From assembly GCA_038117265.1 (NCBI GenBank), contig JAYOFO010000014.1, positions 1 through 45,126 of the forward strand: a DNA stretch of 45,126 nt. Reading direction: 5' to 3'. How positions within the stretch are numbered: the first letter of the stretch is position 1; every line of letters starts with the position of its first letter. This DNA is from JAYPUG01 sp038117265 (GTDB lineage Bacteria; Pseudomonadota; Alphaproteobacteria; UBA6615). Below, one piece after another: positions 8,474 to 16,688 of this stretch. The translations under genes and the position numbers were made by a program. Below the pieces are notes generated by a model, which was not told where the DNA came from, ran no database searches, and was given only the letters and a program-made list of their open reading frames with translations.

Positions 8474-9505
8474 GTGCAACTGTTGCAAGCGATGGCGGGG
8501 GCGGAAGTAGGCGGGGCAGAGGCCTTCTTCGTTCGCCTGGCGATCGCATTCCAGGCCCGCGGCGTGTCGCAGCGCGTCGTCATCCGCCGCGACTCGATGC
8601 GCGCCCGCGCACTGCGCAACGGGGGCGTCGATCCCGTCGAACTGCCGTTCGGCGGGCGTATGGACTTCCGCACCCGGCCCGCGCTGCAACGCGAGATCGA
8701 GCGTTACAAGCCCGACATCGTGCTGAGCTGGATGAGCCGCGCCTCGTGGGCGATGCCCAGGCCGGACGCTCCCAAGAGCTACGTGCTCGTCGGGCGGCTC
8801 GGCGGTTACTACGACCTGAAGTACTACCGTCACTGCGACTACCTGATCGGCAACACCGCGGACATCGTCGACTACATCGTCGATGCGGGGTATCCCCGCG
8901 ACCGGGCCGTCTATCTGCCGAATTTCGTGCACCCGCCGATGCGTCCCGCGGTCTCGCGCATGGGGTTCGACACGCCGCTGGATGCGACCCTGCTTTTGGC
9001 GATGGGGCGTCTGCACGAGAACAAGGGCTTCGACGTGCTGCTGCGCGCGATGGCCGGACTTCCCAACATGTGGCTCTGGATCGCGGGCGAGGGTCCCGAG
9101 GCCGCCGCCCTGAGCGGGCTTGCCGCCGACCTGGGCGTGGCAGATCGGGTTCGTTTCCTGGGCTGGCGTGAGGATCCCGACGCGTTGCTCGGGTCCTGCG
9201 ACATCTTCGTCTGCCCGTCGCGCCGCGAGCCGCTGGGCAACATCGTGCTCGAGGCCTGGGCGGCGGAGAAGCCGGTCGTCGCCGCCGCCGCGTCGGGGCC
9301 GAAAGGCCTGATCGGCGACGACGAGGCGGGCCGCCTGGTGCCCGTCGACGATTCCGACGCGTTGGCGGCTGCGATCCGCACTTTTTCGCACGACCATGCG
9401 ACCGCGCAGCGCGTCGCGGCGGAGGGCCGGCGCCGCTACGAACGCGACTACACCGAGGATGCGGTGGTCGCGAAGTACCTCGAATTCTTCGAGCGGGTGC
9501 GCTGA
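8474..9505 (+). CDS. Glycosyltransferase family 4
   Basis: This 343-residue GT-B retaining glycosyltransferase uses GTG as its start, 3 bases after the previous stop. The N-terminal domain holds the acceptor side, with GGAEAFFVRLA near residues 13-23. The C-terminal domain has AMGRLHENKGFDVLL and the catalytic EPLGNIVLE pattern with Glu252 and Glu260. It sits in the middle of the glycan operon and probably extends the LPS core or a surface polysaccharide. Sugar specificity is unknown. Confidence 0.88.
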   Translation: MQLLQAMAGAEVGGAEAFFVRLAIAFQARGVSQRVVIRRDSMRARALRNGGVDPVELPFGGRMDFRTRPALQREIERYKPDIVLSWMSRASWAMPRPDAPKSYVLVGRLGGYYDLKYYRHCDYLIGNTADIVDYIVDAGYPRDRAVYLPNFVHPPMRPAVSRMGFDTPLDATLLLAMGRLHENKGFDVLLRAMAGLPNMWLWIAGEGPEAAALSGLAADLGVADRVRFLGWREDPDALLGSCDIFVCPSRREPLGNIVLEAWAAEKPVVAAAASGPKGLIGDDEAGRLVPVDDSDALAAAIRTFSHDHATAQRVAAEGRRRYERDYTEDAVVAKYLEFFERVR

Positions 9506-9507
9506 CG

Positions 9508-11283
9508 ATGTGCGGGATCGCGGGCATCATGACCGCCTCCGGCGAGCTTGCGGACCCCACGCTGCTCGATCGCCTGATCGGCGCGTTGCGCCACCGCGGG
9601 CCGGACGGTCACGGCGCCTACAGCGCCCACAACGTCGCGCTCGGGCAGACCCGCCTCGCCATCATCGACCTCGAGACGGGCAACCAGCCCCTCTACGAGC
9701 CCGGCGGAGCCGTTCTCGTGGCGAACGGAGAGATCTACAACTACGTCGAGCTCCGGGCCGCGCTCGACGAAAATGCGTTCGCGACCCGGTCGGATTGCGA
9801 GCCGCCGTTGCACCTGTACCGCCGGTACGGCCTCGACTTCGTCGACCACCTGCGCGGCATGTACGCGATCGCGTTGTACGACCCGATCGAGGGCCAGCTG
9901 GTGCTGGCGCGCGACCCGTTTGGGATCAAGCCGCTCTATTACGCGCAGACCGATGCCGGCTTCGCGTTCGCGTCGGAAGCCCAGGCGCTCGTCGCCAGCG
10001 GTCTCGTTGCGCCCACGATCAACGGCACCGCGCGCACCGAGCTCCTGCAGCTTCAGTTCACGACGGGCGCCGAGACGATCTTCGAGTCGATCAACCGTGT
10101 GCTGCCCGGCGAGACGGTCGTCGTGCGCGACGGGCGGGTGGTGGCGCGCCGGCGTCGCCCGGCGCTCCCGTCGGAGGGGCCGCTCGATTGCACCGAGGAA
10201 ACCGCCCTGGCGGAACTCGACCGGGTCCTGCGCGACAGCGTCGACGTGCATCAGCGCTCGGATGTCCCCTACGGCATGTTCCTGTCGGGCGGCATCGACA
10301 GTTCCGTCCTGCTGGCCCTGATGCGCGAGCTGAACACGCAGCCGGTCCGCGCCTTCACGGCGGGCTTCGTGGGCACGTCGGTTCCCGACGAGCGGGAGTA
10401 CGCCCGCGCGGCTGCGCGCTGGGCGGGGGCCGAGACCGTCGACATCGCCATCGATTCCGGAACATTCTGGCGCGAACTGCCGCGCATCGTCGCGGTCATG
10501 GACGATCCCTCGGCCGACTATGCAATCGTGCCGACCTTCCTGTTGGCTGCGGCCGTGCGGCGCGAAGGGCTCAAGGTGGTGCTGACCGGTGAGGGGGGCG
10601 ACGAGCTGTTCGCGGGTTACGGGCGCTACCGCAGCGCGATGCGGCCCTGGTGGCGCGGCGGGCGGAGCATGCGCGCGCGCGGCGTCTTCGACGGGTTGGG
10701 CGTGCTGCGCGACCTGCCGACGGGCTGGCGCGACGGCATCGTCGCGGCCGAGCAGATGGCCGATACCGACGGGCTCAGCCGGCTGCAGCTGGCCCAGGCC
10801 GCGGACTGCGCCGACTGGCTGCCGAACGACCTGTTGATGAAGGTGGATCGCTGCCTGATGGCGCACAGCGTCGAGGGGCGCACGCCCTTCCTCGATCCGG
10901 AAGTCGCGAAGGTCGCGTTCCGCATTCCCGACGAACTCAAGGTGCATGACGGGCTCGGCAAATGGGTGCTGCGCCGGTGGCTGGACCGCGCCGCGCCCGA
11001 TGCGCGCGCATTCGACCGCAAGCGCGGGTTCAGCGTTCCGGTTGCCGAATGGATCGAGGCGCGCGCGGCCGAGATCGGCCCGCTCGTCGCCGCGCAGCCG
11101 GCGATCGTCGAGGCGTGCGAGCCACGCGCGGTGGAGGCGTTGTTCGCGAAACGGGGTAAGCGCGAGAGCTTCGCGGCATGGGTGCTGCTCTTCTATGCCC
11201 TCTGGCACAGCCACCACATTCTGGGCATCGGCGATGCCGGCGACGTCCGCGAATCGCTGGAGGCGGCCCACAAGGCCGCCTGA
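9508..11283 (+). CDS. asnB: Glutamine-hydrolysing asparagine synthetase-type amidotransferase
   Basis: This 591-residue protein has an N-terminal class II glutaminase domain, with Cys2 exposed in MCGIAGIM, and a C-terminal ATP-pyrophosphatase synthetase domain with SGGIDSS at 260-266 and GEGGDELFAGY. All key residues are intact. The family makes asparagine from aspartate. When such genes lie inside glycan clusters, as here 2 bases after three glycosyltransferases, they often amidate uronic or other carboxylated sugars instead. The sequence does not decide between the two roles. It ends one base short of the convergent lipoprotein gene. Confidence 0.92.
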   Translation: MCGIAGIMTASGELADPTLLDRLIGALRHRGPDGHGAYSAHNVALGQTRLAIIDLETGNQPLYEPGGAVLVANGEIYNYVELRAALDENAFATRSDCEPPLHLYRRYGLDFVDHLRGMYAIALYDPIEGQLVLARDPFGIKPLYYAQTDAGFAFASEAQALVASGLVAPTINGTARTELLQLQFTTGAETIFESINRVLPGETVVVRDGRVVARRRRPALPSEGPLDCTEETALAELDRVLRDSVDVHQRSDVPYGMFLSGGIDSSVLLALMRELNTQPVRAFTAGFVGTSVPDEREYARAAARWAGAETVDIAIDSGTFWRELPRIVAVMDDPSADYAIVPTFLLAAAVRREGLKVVLTGEGGDELFAGYGRYRSAMRPWWRGGRSMRARGVFDGLGVLRDLPTGWRDGIVAAEQMADTDGLSRLQLAQAADCADWLPNDLLMKVDRCLMAHSVEGRTPFLDPEVAKVAFRIPDELKVHDGLGKWVLRRWLDRAAPDARAFDRKRGFSVPVAEWIEARAAEIGPLVAAQPAIVEACEPRAVEALFAKRGKRESFAAWVLLFYALWHSHHILGIGDAGDVRESLEAAHKAA

Positions 11284-11284
11284 T

Positions 11285-11902
11285 TCAGCGGTCCAGGAGC
11301 CACTGACCCTCGATGCGGAGACTCGCGAGAATTCGTGCCGGTTGCGGAACGGCGCCTTGCCGCGGGCCGGCCGGGACCGGTTCGCACAGGCCGCCGCGAA
11401 TCAGCCTGTCGCCCGGGCTGCCGTCGAACCGGATGTCTCCGAAGACCGCCACGAACACCAGGTACGAATAATCGGCGCTGTCGCTGAGCGCATAGAAGAC
11501 GCGGCCGCGCGACCGCACGTCGCGCGCCGAGAACAGCATGCCGCGCGCGCGCAATTCCGGATCGGCGCCGTAGAGCTGTACGAGATAGTCGGGCCCCTGG
11601 CTCTCGGCGCTGTAGCCGCCATCGAGGAGCGCCTCGTGGAACAGGAGTCCGCCCTCCAGGGTCCAGCGTTCGAGAGAGCGCGACGGCAGTTCGGCGCGTT
11701 CGCGCGCAAGGACCAGCTCGTCGCGATCCGCCAGGCCGATCCTGGCTTCGTCGGCGTGGATCGGGCGCCAGTCGTCGGTGCCGATCCGCCGACCTTCCAG
11801 ATCGTGGATTCCGCTCGCCGGCGCGCACGCGGCCAAGGAGAGGCCCGCGACCGCAGCGATCGCGCGGATACGGAGACGGATGGGAAACCAAATCCTGAAC
11901 AT
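11285..11902 (-). CDS. Putative lipoprotein of unknown function
   Basis: This 205-residue protein begins with a basic stretch, a hydrophobic helix and the lipobox LAAC near residues 23-26, so it is likely exported and lipid-anchored. The mature part has mixed alpha/beta character with DYLVQLYG and YLVFVAVFGD segments. I recognise no domain. It converges on asnB with a single base between the stops, and its promoter lies in the 223-base gap shared with the divergent thiolase. Its place beside the glycan operon hints at an envelope role, but that is only proximity. Confidence 0.72.
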   Translation of the reverse strand: MFRIWFPIRLRIRAIAAVAGLSLAACAPASGIHDLEGRRIGTDDWRPIHADEARIGLADRDELVLARERAELPSRSLERWTLEGGLLFHEALLDGGYSAESQGPDYLVQLYGADPELRARGMLFSARDVRSRGRVFYALSDSADYSYLVFVAVFGDIRFDGSPGDRLIRGGLCEPVPAGPRQGAVPQPARILASLRIEGQWLLDR

Positions 11903-12089
11903 CCCCGCATTCTAGTGCGTCGGCGCCGGCCCGCGTGCCGAAATTGCCGCAAATACGAGGTGTCGGGCCTTCGGCGGCAACGTGGCGCCAGAATGGCTGA
12001 CTCCGGCGCACGAGAGTCATATAGTTCCGGCGAAATTGTGCGCCGCACACAGGCGCAGAGACTGACCGGCCGGAGCCGGCGCCGAAAGA

Positions 12090-12105
12090 CCCGCCCCGGG
12101 GCGGG
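12090..12105 (+). promoter_or_regulatory. Perfect GC palindrome just before the thiolase ribosome site
   Basis: CCCGCCCCGGGGCGGG is a perfect 16-base palindrome. It ends 7 bases before the AGGAG Shine-Dalgarno at 12113-12117 of the thiolase gene. It could form a leader hairpin or be a protein site. In a GC-rich genome such palindromes also arise by chance. Confidence 0.3.
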
Positions 12106-12125
12106 CGCGACCAGGAGAAGAAGCC

Positions 12126-13286
12126 ATGACTGCATGCATCGTCGGTTGGGACCATCTCAAGTTCGGCAAGCGCGAGGGCCAGGACATCGAAGACATGATC
12201 GTCTCCGTCGCCGCTGGCGCTCTCAAGGATGCCGGGGTCGAGCCGCGCGATGTCGATGCCATCTATCTAGGCACCTTTGGAGGTGGCTTCGTGAACCAGG
12301 AGTTTCCGGCCTCGCTCGTCCTGCAGGCCCATCCAGACCTCCGTTTCAAGCCTGCGACACATGTCGAGAACGCCTGCGCGACGGGGTCTGCCGCGATCTA
12401 CCAGGGGCTCAACCACATCGCCGCCAAGCGCGGCCGGATCGTCCTCGTGGTCGGGGTCGAGAAGATGACCGAAGTGAGCGGCGAAATCCTGGGTGGTATC
12501 CTGTCGAAGGCGTCTTACCTGCGCGAGGAATCGGCGGCGAGCTTTGCCGAGATTTTCGGCCAGATCACGGATGCCTACTTCCAGAAGTACGGCGACAAAT
12601 CCGACGCGCTGGCGATGATCGCGGCGAAGAACCACAAGAATGGCTGCGACAACCCCTACGCCCAGCTCCAGAAGGATCTCGGCTACGACTTCTGCCGCAA
12701 CGTCTCGGAGAAGAACCCGGTCGTGGCGGGTCCGCTCAAGCGGACCGACTGCTCGCTGGTGTCGGACGGTGCCGCGGCGATCGTGCTGTCGGACGTCGAC
12801 ACCGCGCTGCGCATGGACAAGGCGGTGTACTTCCGCGCCGCCCAGCATGTGCAGGACTTCCTGCCCATGTCCAAGCGCACGGTGATCGATTTCGAGGGGC
12901 CGGCCAAGGCGTTCAGCCAGGCGTTCGAGCAGGCCGGCATTTCGCTCGAGGATCTCGGCTTCGTCGAGGTGCATGATTGCTTCACCACGGCCGAGATGCT
13001 CAGCTACGAGGCGATGGGCCTGACCGAGAAGGGGCAGGGCGAGATCGCCATCAAGGAGGGCTGGACGCACGCAGATGGCAAGCTGCCGGTGAACCGTTCG
13101 GGCGGCCTGAAATCCAAGGGCCATCCGCTGGGTGCGACCGGCCTGTCGATGCACGCGATCGCGGCGATGCAGCTCACCGGTACCGCCGGCGACCTGCAGC
13201 TCGCAAATCCGAGGCTTGGCGGCATCTTCAACATGGGCGGCTCTGCTGTCGCCAGCTACGTCTCGATCCTGGAACCGCTGCGCTAG
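12126..13286 (+). CDS. SCP2-type thiolase / acetyl-CoA acetyltransferase
   Basis: This 386-residue protein belongs to the thiolase superfamily, SCP2-like branch, which cleaves or forms beta-ketoacyl-CoA thioesters in the cytoplasm. The acylated Cys84 lies in ENACATGSAA. EVHDCF carries His283 and Cys285. GGLKSKGHPLGATG carries His333. It starts with the branch's usual MTACIVGWDHLKFGK and has a good AGGAG ribosome site. It is 45 bases upstream of an acrylyl-CoA-reductase-like gene on the same strand, so the pair likely works on short acyl-CoAs. The substrate is not evident. Confidence 0.9.
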   Translation: MTACIVGWDHLKFGKREGQDIEDMIVSVAAGALKDAGVEPRDVDAIYLGTFGGGFVNQEFPASLVLQAHPDLRFKPATHVENACATGSAAIYQGLNHIAAKRGRIVLVVGVEKMTEVSGEILGGILSKASYLREESAASFAEIFGQITDAYFQKYGDKSDALAMIAAKNHKNGCDNPYAQLQKDLGYDFCRNVSEKNPVVAGPLKRTDCSLVSDGAAAIVLSDVDTALRMDKAVYFRAAQHVQDFLPMSKRTVIDFEGPAKAFSQAFEQAGISLEDLGFVEVHDCFTTAEMLSYEAMGLTEKGQGEIAIKEGWTHADGKLPVNRSGGLKSKGHPLGATGLSMHAIAAMQLTGTAGDLQLANPRLGGIFNMGGSAVASYVSILEPLR

Positions 13287-13331
13287 CGCAGCGGCCGCCG
13301 CGCGGCGACCGATTCCGACTGGGAGGATCGC

Positions 13332-14330
13332 ATGAGCGACACCTTCAAGGCACTCGTCCTCGAAGAGGATGGCGACAAGCTCTCTTCGCGGGTCAAGGAC
13401 CTCGCGACCGACGACCTTCCCGAAGGCGACGTCACGGTCGCGGTCGAGTACTCGACGGTCAATTACAAGGACGGCCTGGTCGTCAACGGCAACATCGGCC
13501 GTCTGGTGCGGGCGTTTCCCCATGTGCCGGGGATCGACTTCGCCGGCACGGTGGAGAGTTCCGATTCCGATGCTTTCGCGCCGGGCGACCGGGTCGTGCT
13601 GACGGGGTGGCGGGTCGGCGAGGTCCATTGGGGCGGGCTCGCGCAGAAGGCGCGGGTCCGGTCGGACTGGCTGGTGCCCCTGCCCGACGGGCTGACGACG
13701 CAACAGGCGATGGCAGTGGGCACGGCCGGCTTCACCTCGATGCTCTGTGTCGATGCGCTGGAAGCGCATGGGCTCGCACTCGACGATGGCGAGGTGTTGG
13801 TCAACGGTGCCGCCGGCGGTGTCGGCAGTGTTGCGGTTGCGATCCTGGCGAAGCGTGGCTACGCGGTCGTGGGTTCCTCGGGACGGCGCGAACTGGACGG
13901 CTATCTGAAGGGCCTGGGTGCGGCGGAGGTGATCGACCGCGCGGAATTGTCCGAGGCCGAACCGCGGCCGCTCGAGCGCGAGCGTTGGGCCGGCTGTGTC
14001 GATACGGTGGCGGGTAAGACGCTGGCGACGGCGTTGGCGCAGATGAAATACGGCGCATCGGTTGCAGCCTGTGGCCTGGCGGGCGGCAACACGCTCGAGA
14101 CGACAGTCTTGCCGTTCCTGCTGCGTGGGGTGAACATCCTGGGAATCGATTCGGTGATGCAGCCCAAGGACCACCGCACGCATATCTGGCAGCGGATCGT
14201 CGAGGATCTGCCGCTCGACAAGCTCGAAGCAATGACGACGGTTGCGCCGCTCACCGATGTGCCGGAGTTGGCGAAGACGATCCTCAAGGGCGGTGTGCGC
14301 GGGCGCACCGTGATCGACGTCAACGCCTGA
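13332..14330 (+). CDS. acuI: Acrylyl-CoA reductase AcuI / YhdH-family quinone oxidoreductase
   Basis: This 332-residue medium-chain reductase lacks structural zinc and uses NADPH to reduce acryloyl-CoA to propanoyl-CoA in the best-known members. It has the catalytic-side segment STVNYKDGL near residues 42-50, HVPGIDFAGTV, and the nucleotide-binding GAAGGVGSVA beginning at 159. The C-terminal HIWQRIVEDL and GRTVIDV are typical of the YhdH/AcuI branch. The GGGAGG ribosome site lies 7 bases before ATG. It follows the thiolase and probably forms a two-gene operon with it; a role in propionate or DMSP-type acyl-CoA metabolism is inferred. Confidence 0.88.
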   Translation: MSDTFKALVLEEDGDKLSSRVKDLATDDLPEGDVTVAVEYSTVNYKDGLVVNGNIGRLVRAFPHVPGIDFAGTVESSDSDAFAPGDRVVLTGWRVGEVHWGGLAQKARVRSDWLVPLPDGLTTQQAMAVGTAGFTSMLCVDALEAHGLALDDGEVLVNGAAGGVGSVAVAILAKRGYAVVGSSGRRELDGYLKGLGAAEVIDRAELSEAEPRPLERERWAGCVDTVAGKTLATALAQMKYGASVAACGLAGGNTLETTVLPFLLRGVNILGIDSVMQPKDHRTHIWQRIVEDLPLDKLEAMTTVAPLTDVPELAKTILKGGVRGRTVIDVNA

Positions 14331-14335
14331 GGCGG

Positions 14336-14350
14336 CTAACTGTCTCTTAA
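14336..14350 (+). promoter_or_regulatory. Possible CtrA-type site (CTAA-N7-TTAA)
   Basis: CTAA at 14336-14339 and TTAA at 14347-14350 are separated by 7 bases, one mismatch from the TTAA-N7-TTAA box of the alphaproteobacterial cell-cycle regulator CtrA. It lies 43 bases before the small lipoprotein start. One short match is weak evidence. Confidence 0.25.
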
Positions 14351-14363
14351 CGCTGCGATGCTA

Positions 14364-14389
14364 TTCCCGTTGCGAACCGGAGACGGGAA
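14364..14389 (+). promoter_or_regulatory. Inverted repeat in the leader of the small lipoprotein gene
   Basis: TTCCCGT at 14364-14370 and ACGGGAA at 14383-14389 are perfect 7-base arms with a 12-base spacer. The right arm contains the probable GGGA ribosome site just before ATG 14393, so pairing could mask it. This is a structural observation only. Confidence 0.35.
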
Positions 14390-14392
14390 ATC

Positions 14393-14695
14393 ATGGGTAT
14401 CGCTTCAAAGTACCGGCGGGGCCTGGTCGCAGGGGCATTGCTTATCCTGGCGGGTTGTTCGAACCCCTGGGAAGAATACAAGCCTGACTTCAACCGGCTC
14501 CTGACGGGCAGCTGGCTCTATGACGAGGACGAGCCGCGCCCCGCGCCGGTCGTTTATTGCTACCAGACCATCGGGGCCGCGGACTGCCATGCGGTGCCGC
14601 TGGTGGGCGAGGGCGGTCGTCTCCAAGGCTACGAAGGACCGCAACCCCGGTCGAGAACGGTCGCTGACGGGTCGTCCGACTTGCAACAATTCTGA
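14393..14695 (+). CDS. Small lipoprotein, conserved type, function unknown
   Basis: This 100-residue protein has a basic start, a hydrophobic segment and the lipobox LAGC near residue 22, so it is likely a lipoprotein. The mature part has WLYDEDEP and VYCYQTIGAADCHAVPL, with two cysteines that could pair. Similar short lipoproteins with a CY-x-T-x-G-x-x-D-C pattern recur in alphaproteobacteria as I remember, but without a known role. It starts 62 bases after acuI, with an apparent own leader, and precedes the Sel1 gene. Confidence 0.75.
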   Translation: MGIASKYRRGLVAGALLILAGCSNPWEEYKPDFNRLLTGSWLYDEDEPRPAPVVYCYQTIGAADCHAVPLVGEGGRLQGYEGPQPRSRTVADGSSDLQQF

Positions 14696-14760
14696 AATTG
14701 TGGCGCTTATGGACCCGGGCCGGGCATGTGAGACGCGCGGCCGTCCTTTTGGGGCGTCGG

Positions 14761-15342
14761 ATGTCCTTTCCCCGTTTCGGTTTGTGCGTGACTGTGGTCT
14801 TGCTCGCGCTTGCGTATGCGGCGCCGGCGAATGCCCAGTCGTCGCCGCCGGGCGGATACACCGAGACCCTGCGCTGGTACCACCGGCAGGCCGAAGCGGG
14901 CGATGCGCGTGCCCAGTTCTTCCTCGGCATCAAGTACGAGACCGGCTCCGACGTTCGCCGTGACCCGAAAATGGCGGCGGACTGGTTCGAACGGGCGGCG
15001 CAGCAGGGCCTCGCCGACGCCCAGTTCAAGTTTGCCGTCGCGCTCGAAGGCGGTCTCGGTCGCCCACAGGACCGCGATGGCGCGCGCGACTGGTATCGTG
15101 CCGCCGCCCTGCAGGGGTTCGCACTCGCCCAATACAATCTCGGTGTCATGCTCCTCAATGCGGCGAAGACCGAAGACGAGGTGGCGGAGGCCTGGTCGTG
15201 GCTCCTGCGCGCCGAGACCGCGGGGCTCGATCCTGCGGGGCAAGTCGTCGCGCGCCTCGCGAAGCTGTTCCCCGATGACGTTCAAGAGAACGCGCGCTCA
15301 CTTGCGGAAGCCCCGCTCGCCGACGTATCCAAATCCCCCTGA
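14761..15342 (+). CDS. Secreted Sel1-like repeat (tetratricopeptide-type) protein
   Basis: This 193-residue protein has a clear signal peptide, MSFPRFGLCVTVVLLALAY ending near APANA, so it is probably periplasmic. It is followed by at least three Sel1 repeats: AGDARAQFFLGIKYE, GLADAQFKFAVALEG and GFALAQYNLGVML, each about 36 residues apart. Sel1 proteins are scaffolds for protein-protein contacts. I chose ATG 14761 because the signal peptide begins there; a TTG at 14698 in frame would add an unlikely leader. Its TGA overlaps an ATG (TGATG) at 15342, in frame with the following ORF. Confidence 0.82.
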   Translation: MSFPRFGLCVTVVLLALAYAAPANAQSSPPGGYTETLRWYHRQAEAGDARAQFFLGIKYETGSDVRRDPKMAADWFERAAQQGLADAQFKFAVALEGGLGRPQDRDGARDWYRAAALQGFALAQYNLGVMLLNAAKTEDEVAEAWSWLLRAETAGLDPAGQVVARLAKLFPDDVQENARSLAEAPLADVSKSP

Positions 15343-15410
15343 TGGTTTGCGGGCCCGTCGGCCCGGTCAACCGACCTTCCGCACGTCATGACGGAAGAAG
15401 TGGGAACCGA

Positions 15411-16106
15411 ATGCTTGCATCTCGTTGGATCCTGGTTGCTACGCTGGCGGTGCTTGCGGTGTCGCTGATCCTCTGGGTGAAACCCGAACCAGAACCGGAC
15501 AAGATCGAGCCGAACGAGATCGAGCGACCGAGCCGTGAGACCATTCCCGACCCGCCCGCGGGCACCGGGACCACAGCGTCGGGCGGGAAGGGCTTGCCGC
15601 CGCCGCGCCTCGATCTCGACGTGCCCCCGCAACCGCTTATCGTCGATTCGCTGGCGCCCGATGAGCAGCCGGCACTCGAAGTCTGGCCACGGGTATCGGC
15701 GACCGTCGGGCACCTCGATACGGTTACGCTTAAGGCAACCGGGTCGCCACCCGATCCACAGAAATTTCTGCACCCGGATGACGTGCTCGTCGTGCGCGGT
15801 CAGGCGAGCATTCGACGGGCGGCGTCGAACAGCGTCCCGCCGGGTGCGGCAAGGGATTCGACGACCGTGAAATGGTTCGCCCCGGCGATGCTGGCGATGC
15901 GCACCGGGGCGCCGTGGGCGCGGAAACACGCCGCGAACTCCTCGGCCTGGCGGTGGAACTCGCGCCCCTCGTATGCACCCAATGCGACCACGGTTTCCGC
16001 GCCGCAGCGCGGCGGGGCAAACATCGGGCTCAGCGCCTGGCCGGTCGCCGTATCGAGCTTCAGGGCATCGCCGATCGGGGTGTGGCGGATCGGCTCCAGA
16101 TCGTAG
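15411..16106 (+). CDS. Membrane-anchored hypothetical protein whose frame runs into the opposite gene
   Basis: The first 130 or so residues look like a real protein: a hydrophobic anchor (MLASRWILVATLAVLAVSL), an acidic proline-rich linker, then a small domain ending about HPDDVLVVRG. From base 15800 the frame lies antisense to the well-conserved hydrolase gene and reads as low-information sequence. It is open until 16106. The true gene may have lost its stop by mutation or sequencing error near 15790, or it may really overlap by about 300 bases. ATG 15342, coupled to the Sel1 stop, is an alternative start. I recognise no domain. Confidence 0.5.
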   Translation: MLASRWILVATLAVLAVSLILWVKPEPEPDKIEPNEIERPSRETIPDPPAGTGTTASGGKGLPPPRLDLDVPPQPLIVDSLAPDEQPALEVWPRVSATVGHLDTVTLKATGSPPDPQKFLHPDDVLVVRGQASIRRAASNSVPPGAARDSTTVKWFAPAMLAMRTGAPWARKHAANSSAWRWNSRPSYAPNATTVSAPQRGGANIGLSAWPVAVSSFRASPIGVWRIGSRS

Positions 16107-16666
16107 ATGCCGCTGATCGGGATGCCGCTCTTCACCAGGTCGCGCGGCAGGTCGGGGGCGAGGGCGGGCCAGTCGGTGGTCAGCATGACGCCGGTCAGAT
16201 GGCCGCCGGCGGAATTCCCGCTGACCTGCATGCGTTCGCGGTCGAACCCCAGTTCGCCGGCGTTGCGCCAGAGATGCGCGAAGGCGTTCTGTACGTGGCC
16301 GACCAGGGTCGGCATGTCGACCCCGGGACACAGCGGATACTCGATATTGGCGAAGGCGATGCCGGCGTCGAGGAAGGCGTCGGCGAGGAACGCATAGGCC
16401 TCCTTGTCGTTCCACTGCCAGTAGCCGCCATGGATGAAGGCGTGCAGCGGCGGGTTCGGCGCGTCGGGCAGGAACAGGTCCAGCCGCGCGCGGGGGTGAT
16501 CGCCATAGGCAAGGTCGATCCGGGCTTGGGGATGGGCGGCGCGGGTCGCATCGCTGCGCCTGGCCCAGTCCGCCGCGATTGCCTCGAACGCGGGCACCTT
16601 GCCGCGATTGTTGTACTCGGCATAGAGCGTGTCGGCGTCGTAATCGAGGTAGACGGGCGCACTCAT
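15800..16666 (-). CDS. Alpha/beta hydrolase, kynurenine formamidase-like
   Basis: This 288-residue cytoplasmic hydrolase resembles the esterase-type arylformamidases that release formate from N-formylkynurenine. HGGYW at 79-83 forms the oxyanion side, the nucleophile Ser152 lies in GNSAGG, and the catalytic His265 is in GANHFTVVES. The start at 16666 (MSAPVYLDYD) is set by AAGGA 6 bases upstream; ATG 16672 is too close to that site. It lies 22 bases after the dehydrogenase gene on the same strand. No other tryptophan-pathway gene is seen here, so the real substrate may be another amide or ester. Confidence 0.82.
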   Translation of the reverse strand: MSAPVYLDYDADTLYAEYNNRGKVPAFEAIAADWARRSDATRAAHPQARIDLAYGDHPRARLDLFLPDAPNPPLHAFIHGGYWQWNDKEAYAFLADAFLDAGIAFANIEYPLCPGVDMPTLVGHVQNAFAHLWRNAGELGFDRERMQVSGNSAGGHLTGVMLTTDWPALAPDLPRDLVKSGIPISGIYDLEPIRHTPIGDALKLDTATGQALSPMFAPPRCGAETVVALGAYEGREFHRQAEEFAACFRAHGAPVRIASIAGANHFTVVESLAAPGGTLFDAARRMLA

Positions 16667-16688
16667 CGGCATTCCTTCGTTGCTGCGG

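Noticed and set aside
12267..14183. 638-residue minus-strand open frame over the thiolase and acuI
   Set aside because: It spans two well-conserved opposite-strand genes and their gap, and shows no domain of its own.
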